From Haloarcula salina (GTDB lineage: Archaea; Halobacteriota; Halobacteria; Halobacteriales; Haloarculaceae): a stretch of 64,000 nt of DNA. The position numbers and the translations under genes were made by a program. Positions 61,768 to 64,000 of this stretch are shown here, piece after piece. Below the pieces are notes generated by a model. The model was not told the origin of the DNA and did no database searches. It worked only from the letters and a program-made list of their open reading frames with translations. Position 1 is the first letter of the stretch; the number at the start of each line of letters is the position of its first letter. The DNA lies in NCBI RefSeq assembly GCF_010119195.1, contig NZ_WRXL01000002.1, positions 1 to 64,000 of the forward strand. The letters run 5' to 3'.

Positions 61768-62082
61768 TCAGAGTCGGGTGTCGAGCCCAGAGTCTTGAAC
61801 CCAGTCTCGATATTCGTCGTCGCTCAGGTCCTCAATGACTCGCAGCGACTCTTCGCTATCGTAGTTCGCCATGACGTAGCCATTCGAGTACGACGAAGCG
61901 ATGTACCGGAGGAGTTCGCGGCCATCGATGTATTCGCTGATGATTGGGTCGTTCTTGTCGCCAATCCGCTCTCGAAGGGATTCAGCCGTCGGTGTCTGTC
62001 CTTTCACCTCTCCCTCAATGGTAACTCGGGCTACCTCCTCAGGGTCTTCCCATGGATTTCTGTAGATGATGACTTCGACCAT
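61768..62082 (-). CDS. Small accessory protein, family of three
   Basis: This 104-residue protein begins 'MVEVIIYRNPWEDPEEVARVT' and has 'ELLRYIASSYSNGYVMANYD', which corresponds to the 'RAYDGPH' segment of the two smaller relatives. It carries an additional C-terminal helix. It lies 11 bases before the integrase stop region on the same strand. Function is unknown. Confidence 0.55.
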   Translation of the reverse strand: MVEVIIYRNPWEDPEEVARVTIEGEVKGQTPTAESLRERIGDKNDPIISEYIDGRELLRYIASSYSNGYVMANYDSEESLRVIEDLSDDEYRDWVQDSGLDTRL

Positions 62083-62093
62083 GCTTCTGCCTT

Positions 62094-63029
62094 CTACAGT
62101 CCGATTTCCTTGATGCAGTTCAGGTACTCTTCTTTCGCTTCGTCACGGTCGACGCGAGTGTAGATGTCCATCGTCTCGGTCTTGGCGTCCCCACGGATGT
62201 ATTTCAGAATGTACGGCTTCATCCCCTGCTTCCGCATCAGGGTCGTGAAGACGGTCCTGAACGTGTGAGGTGTGAACTTCTTCTCGAATCGTCGCTCCTC
62301 TTTGGGGGCGACGCCAGCTCTATCGGCTGCCTCCTTCACTTCACGTCGAATCCGTTCTTTCGAGAGTCGACCGCCTCGATTGCTCGTGAAGAGATACGGT
62401 GAATCAGAATCGACGTTGACGAACTGGTAGCGTTTGATAGCGTAGATTGTTTCGTCATCGATTGGAACGACAGTCTGTTTGCCTCCCTTGCGCTCTCGGA
62501 GACGAATGAATCCTTTCTCTAAGTCTACGTCGTCCTCTTCGATGGAGAGGACTTCCAGGAGTCGAGCACCAGTCTTTGCGAGGATGATGGCGACCGTCTT
62601 GTCTCGTGGGTCAGGAATCGCGTTGATGAGTTTGCAGGCATTCTCCCACGTCGCGCAGTCTGGTCGGTCTGGACGAATTCGAGGAATCTCTTCCATCACG
62701 ACCGCAGCGGGATTACTCGTGATTCCCTCAAACTGCGGCCGTTTCATCGTGTAGCCGTAGAAGCTGGAGAGGACTTCCAGGTACTTCTTTTTCGAGTTTT
62801 GGGAGACACCGCGGTCTGTGAGCGCCATTAGATAGTCCTCGACGTGTCGAATCTCGACCTCGTCGGGGGAGAGGTCTGGGAACTGGTCGTGGAAGAACTC
62901 TCGAAGGATACGACTGTAGGAATTGAGCGTTCGGGTGCTACGGCCGGTCGCCTCTTTGCGAGTAAGGAAGTAGGTGACCTCATCGTGCTTGTTGTCGTAG
63001 ATTTTCGAGGCGTTGGGTTCGGCTCCCAT
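62094..63029 (-). CDS. Tyrosine integrase/recombinase
   Basis: This 311-residue site-specific recombinase starts at the ATG giving MGAEPNAS. The N-terminal SAM-like core-binding domain spans about 15-110. The catalytic domain has Arg156 ('TGARLLEVL'), Lys184 ('KGGKQ'), His255 and Arg258 ('PHTFRTVF') and nucleophile Tyr290 ('DIYTRVD'). The second conserved His (LGH-type) is Asp281 in 'YIRGDAKT'. It should integrate and excise the element. It follows the 63031 gene with one base between stop and start. Confidence 0.9.
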   Translation of the reverse strand: MGAEPNASKIYDNKHDEVTYFLTRKEATGRSTRTLNSYSRILREFFHDQFPDLSPDEVEIRHVEDYLMALTDRGVSQNSKKKYLEVLSSFYGYTMKRPQFEGITSNPAAVVMEEIPRIRPDRPDCATWENACKLINAIPDPRDKTVAIILAKTGARLLEVLSIEEDDVDLEKGFIRLRERKGGKQTVVPIDDETIYAIKRYQFVNVDSDSPYLFTSNRGGRLSKERIRREVKEAADRAGVAPKEERRFEKKFTPHTFRTVFTTLMRKQGMKPYILKYIRGDAKTETMDIYTRVDRDEAKEEYLNCIKEIGL

Positions 63030-63030
63030 G

Positions 63031-63540
63031 TTAGTTCCCCTCCTTGAGCCGCCAGCCGTGCCCACGTTGATACTCGACCTGCCTGTTTTCGGCTAGGGAA
63101 TACAGCCGATTCTCGATTTGTCCTTGCAGGTGGTTGGTGACTTCGTCGCTAGCTGAGATTCGCTCGACGAGTTCGTCTAATGATTGGTACTGTTGGTCCA
63201 GAACCCGGGTGACGAGGTCATCTATACTGAGATGGGTTCGACCACCGCCACCTTGTCGAGCCTCTTCGAGTTGCGTTTGGAGGTCGTCGATTTTGTTCTG
63301 GAGTTGCTTGACCGTCTGGTCCTGTGTCTGGATGAACGGAGCACCGCTGTCCCGGTACATCCGGGCTTCCTGAATCAGGTCGTAGAGGTAACGGCTAAGG
63401 CTAGACCCTTCGTGTTCGGCTTCTTCCCACCATTCCTTTTTGTGCTGTTTCGCGGGGAAGAGTTCTGCTCGCGTCGTGTTCTCGTGAAGCGTTTGAAAGT
63501 CCCGCTCGTCGCTGGGGCTGTCCATAGACGTCTCTGTCAT
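63031..63540 (-). CDS. Integrase-associated helical protein with RHH-like core
   Basis: This 169-residue protein has an N-terminal segment 'HEGSSLSRYLYDLIQEARMYRDSG' that resembles an RHH or MetJ-like helix pair, then a coiled coil ('VKQLQNKIDDLQTQLEEARQ') and a C-terminal winged or helical region. It precedes the integrase gene on the same strand. Such genes may act as excision factors or antitoxin-like regulators, which is an inference from context. Confidence 0.62.
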   Translation of the reverse strand: MTETSMDSPSDERDFQTLHENTTRAELFPAKQHKKEWWEEAEHEGSSLSRYLYDLIQEARMYRDSGAPFIQTQDQTVKQLQNKIDDLQTQLEEARQGGGGRTHLSIDDLVTRVLDQQYQSLDELVERISASDEVTNHLQGQIENRLYSLAENRQVEYQRGHGWRLKEGN

Positions 63541-63648
63541 GCTAGAATCTCCGAATAATCATTCGGTTGTTAGGTTAAAGAGATTACCGGTAGAAACGCG
63601 GTCTATGTCCCGATTTCGGAGGAAAACGGACTTTGGAACTTCGTCGTC

Positions 63649-63852
63649 TCAGTCGTCGTTATGGCGCTGCCAGCGAGCTTCCTGAACGAGTTCAACCAGA
63701 TAGCGACTCAGGCTTATTCCTTGTTCGTCGGCTTCTTGTTGCCATTGGCCTTTGTGCTGGCGGTGACAGTAGATATCGACGCTGGTCATTCCTTCGCCTA
63801 ATCCTTTGTTGTCGTCCATCGGTCGACGGGGCGCTAATGGTGCATCAGTCAT
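63649..63852 (-). CDS. Small RHH-like protein related to the 63031 gene
   Basis: This 67-residue protein contains 'DEQGISLSRYLVELVQEARWQRHND', nearly the same segment as in the 63031 protein. The preceding part 'IYCHRQHKGQWQQEA' matches the 'QHKKEWWEEA' of its relative. It is a shortened member of the same family. It may bind the same operators. The start could be one of several Met codons near 63819-63852. Confidence 0.6.
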   Translation of the reverse strand: MTDAPLAPRRPMDDNKGLGEGMTSVDIYCHRQHKGQWQQEADEQGISLSRYLVELVQEARWQRHNDD

Positions 63853-63911
63853 CGAGAATCGCCATTTAATCGGATGGCTGTCAGGATATTAATGATACTG
63901 CTCGGTTGATA

Positions 63912-64000
63912 TTACGCGTCTTGAGTCTCCTCGGGACCAAATTTGTTCAGCAGGTCCTCAATGATGAGTTCTTCGCGCTTCTCGATGAACTCGGGGAAGT
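63912..64000 (-). CDS. C-terminal part of a gene cut by the window end
   Basis: A minus-strand frame runs from the right edge and ends with TAA at 63914-63912. It encodes about 28 residues, 'FPEFIEKREELIIEDLLNKF' and on to 'ETQDA', which are acidic and helical. The start is outside the window. No family can be named. Confidence 0.45.
   Translation of the reverse strand, partial: FPEFIEKREELIIEDLLNKFGPEETQDA

Noticed and set aside
1-64000. CRISPR array, rRNA or tRNA genes
   Set aside because: No regularly spaced direct repeats and no cloverleaf-like or rRNA-like sequence were recognised on reading the window; short tRNA genes could still be missed without a covariance search.

Overview
This 64-kb window is chromosomal DNA of a halophilic archaeon (class Halobacteria). 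The evidence is the high GC of the core genes, the acidic proteins, many Tat signals followed by a lipobox, TATA boxes 25-30 bases before ATG or GTG starts with almost no Shine-Dalgarno sequences, and archaeal markers such as aIF5A, deoxyhypusine synthase, CobY and CbiZ. I could not fix the genus. No rRNA, tRNA or CRISPR array was seen.

Layout. (1) 1-18.7 kb is an accessory, plasmid-like island. It holds an OB-fold protein, a Tat-exported beta-helix protein, DoxX, an aldo/keto reductase, an RHH/PIN toxin-antitoxin pair, a DUF6884-like gene without a normal start, an HUH-type replication protein, exonuclease VII subunits (XseA with a membrane anchor, plus XseB), a secreted nuclease-LTD lipoprotein, a large HerA/TraG-like ATPase, and a free-standing intein-like homing endonuclease that looks unable to splice. 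Just after the endonuclease is the tail of an interrupted gene, which marks the right edge of this DNA. (2) 18.8-24.9 kb carries a pseudopilin-like cluster, a zinc-ribbon membrane protein, two HTH regulators and a MinD-type ATPase pair. (3) 25.0-40.5 kb holds the late cobalamin pathway: cbiP, then cobA, cbiZ, cobD, cobY, cobS, cbiB and a HAD phosphatase, all on the minus strand. A 975-residue multi-PAS histidine kinase lies between cobY and cobD. A plus-strand copper and thiol module (Cu+ ATPase, cupredoxin, SCO, TlpA-like, CcdA) lies between cbiP and cobA. (4) 40.6-52.8 kb is mostly ordinary chromosome: aIF5A, agmatinase-like and deoxyhypusine synthase (hypusine pathway), Nif3-like, SprT-like, AzlCD, GDPD, GNAT, YchF/OLA1 and a DsbA-like lipoprotein. 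(5) 53-64 kb is a lower-GC integrated element. It opens with a type I-like methyltransferase and specificity pair, followed convergently by an HNH-type nuclease gene where hsdR would be expected. It continues with small virus- or plasmid-like genes, three related small proteins, a cluster of inverted repeats, a tyrosine recombinase and two related RHH-like proteins, and it runs off the right end.

The genes work together in four main ways. The cobalamin genes cover amidation, corrinoid adenosylation, aminopropanol attachment, GTP activation, ring-base joining and cobinamide salvage. The copper module fits metallation and thiol reduction of an exported cupredoxin and of oxidase CuA sites. The aIF5A, SpeB and Dys trio forms the hypusine pathway. 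The RM genes in the right-hand element most resemble a type II system with separate M, S and R subunits rather than a standard type I operon.
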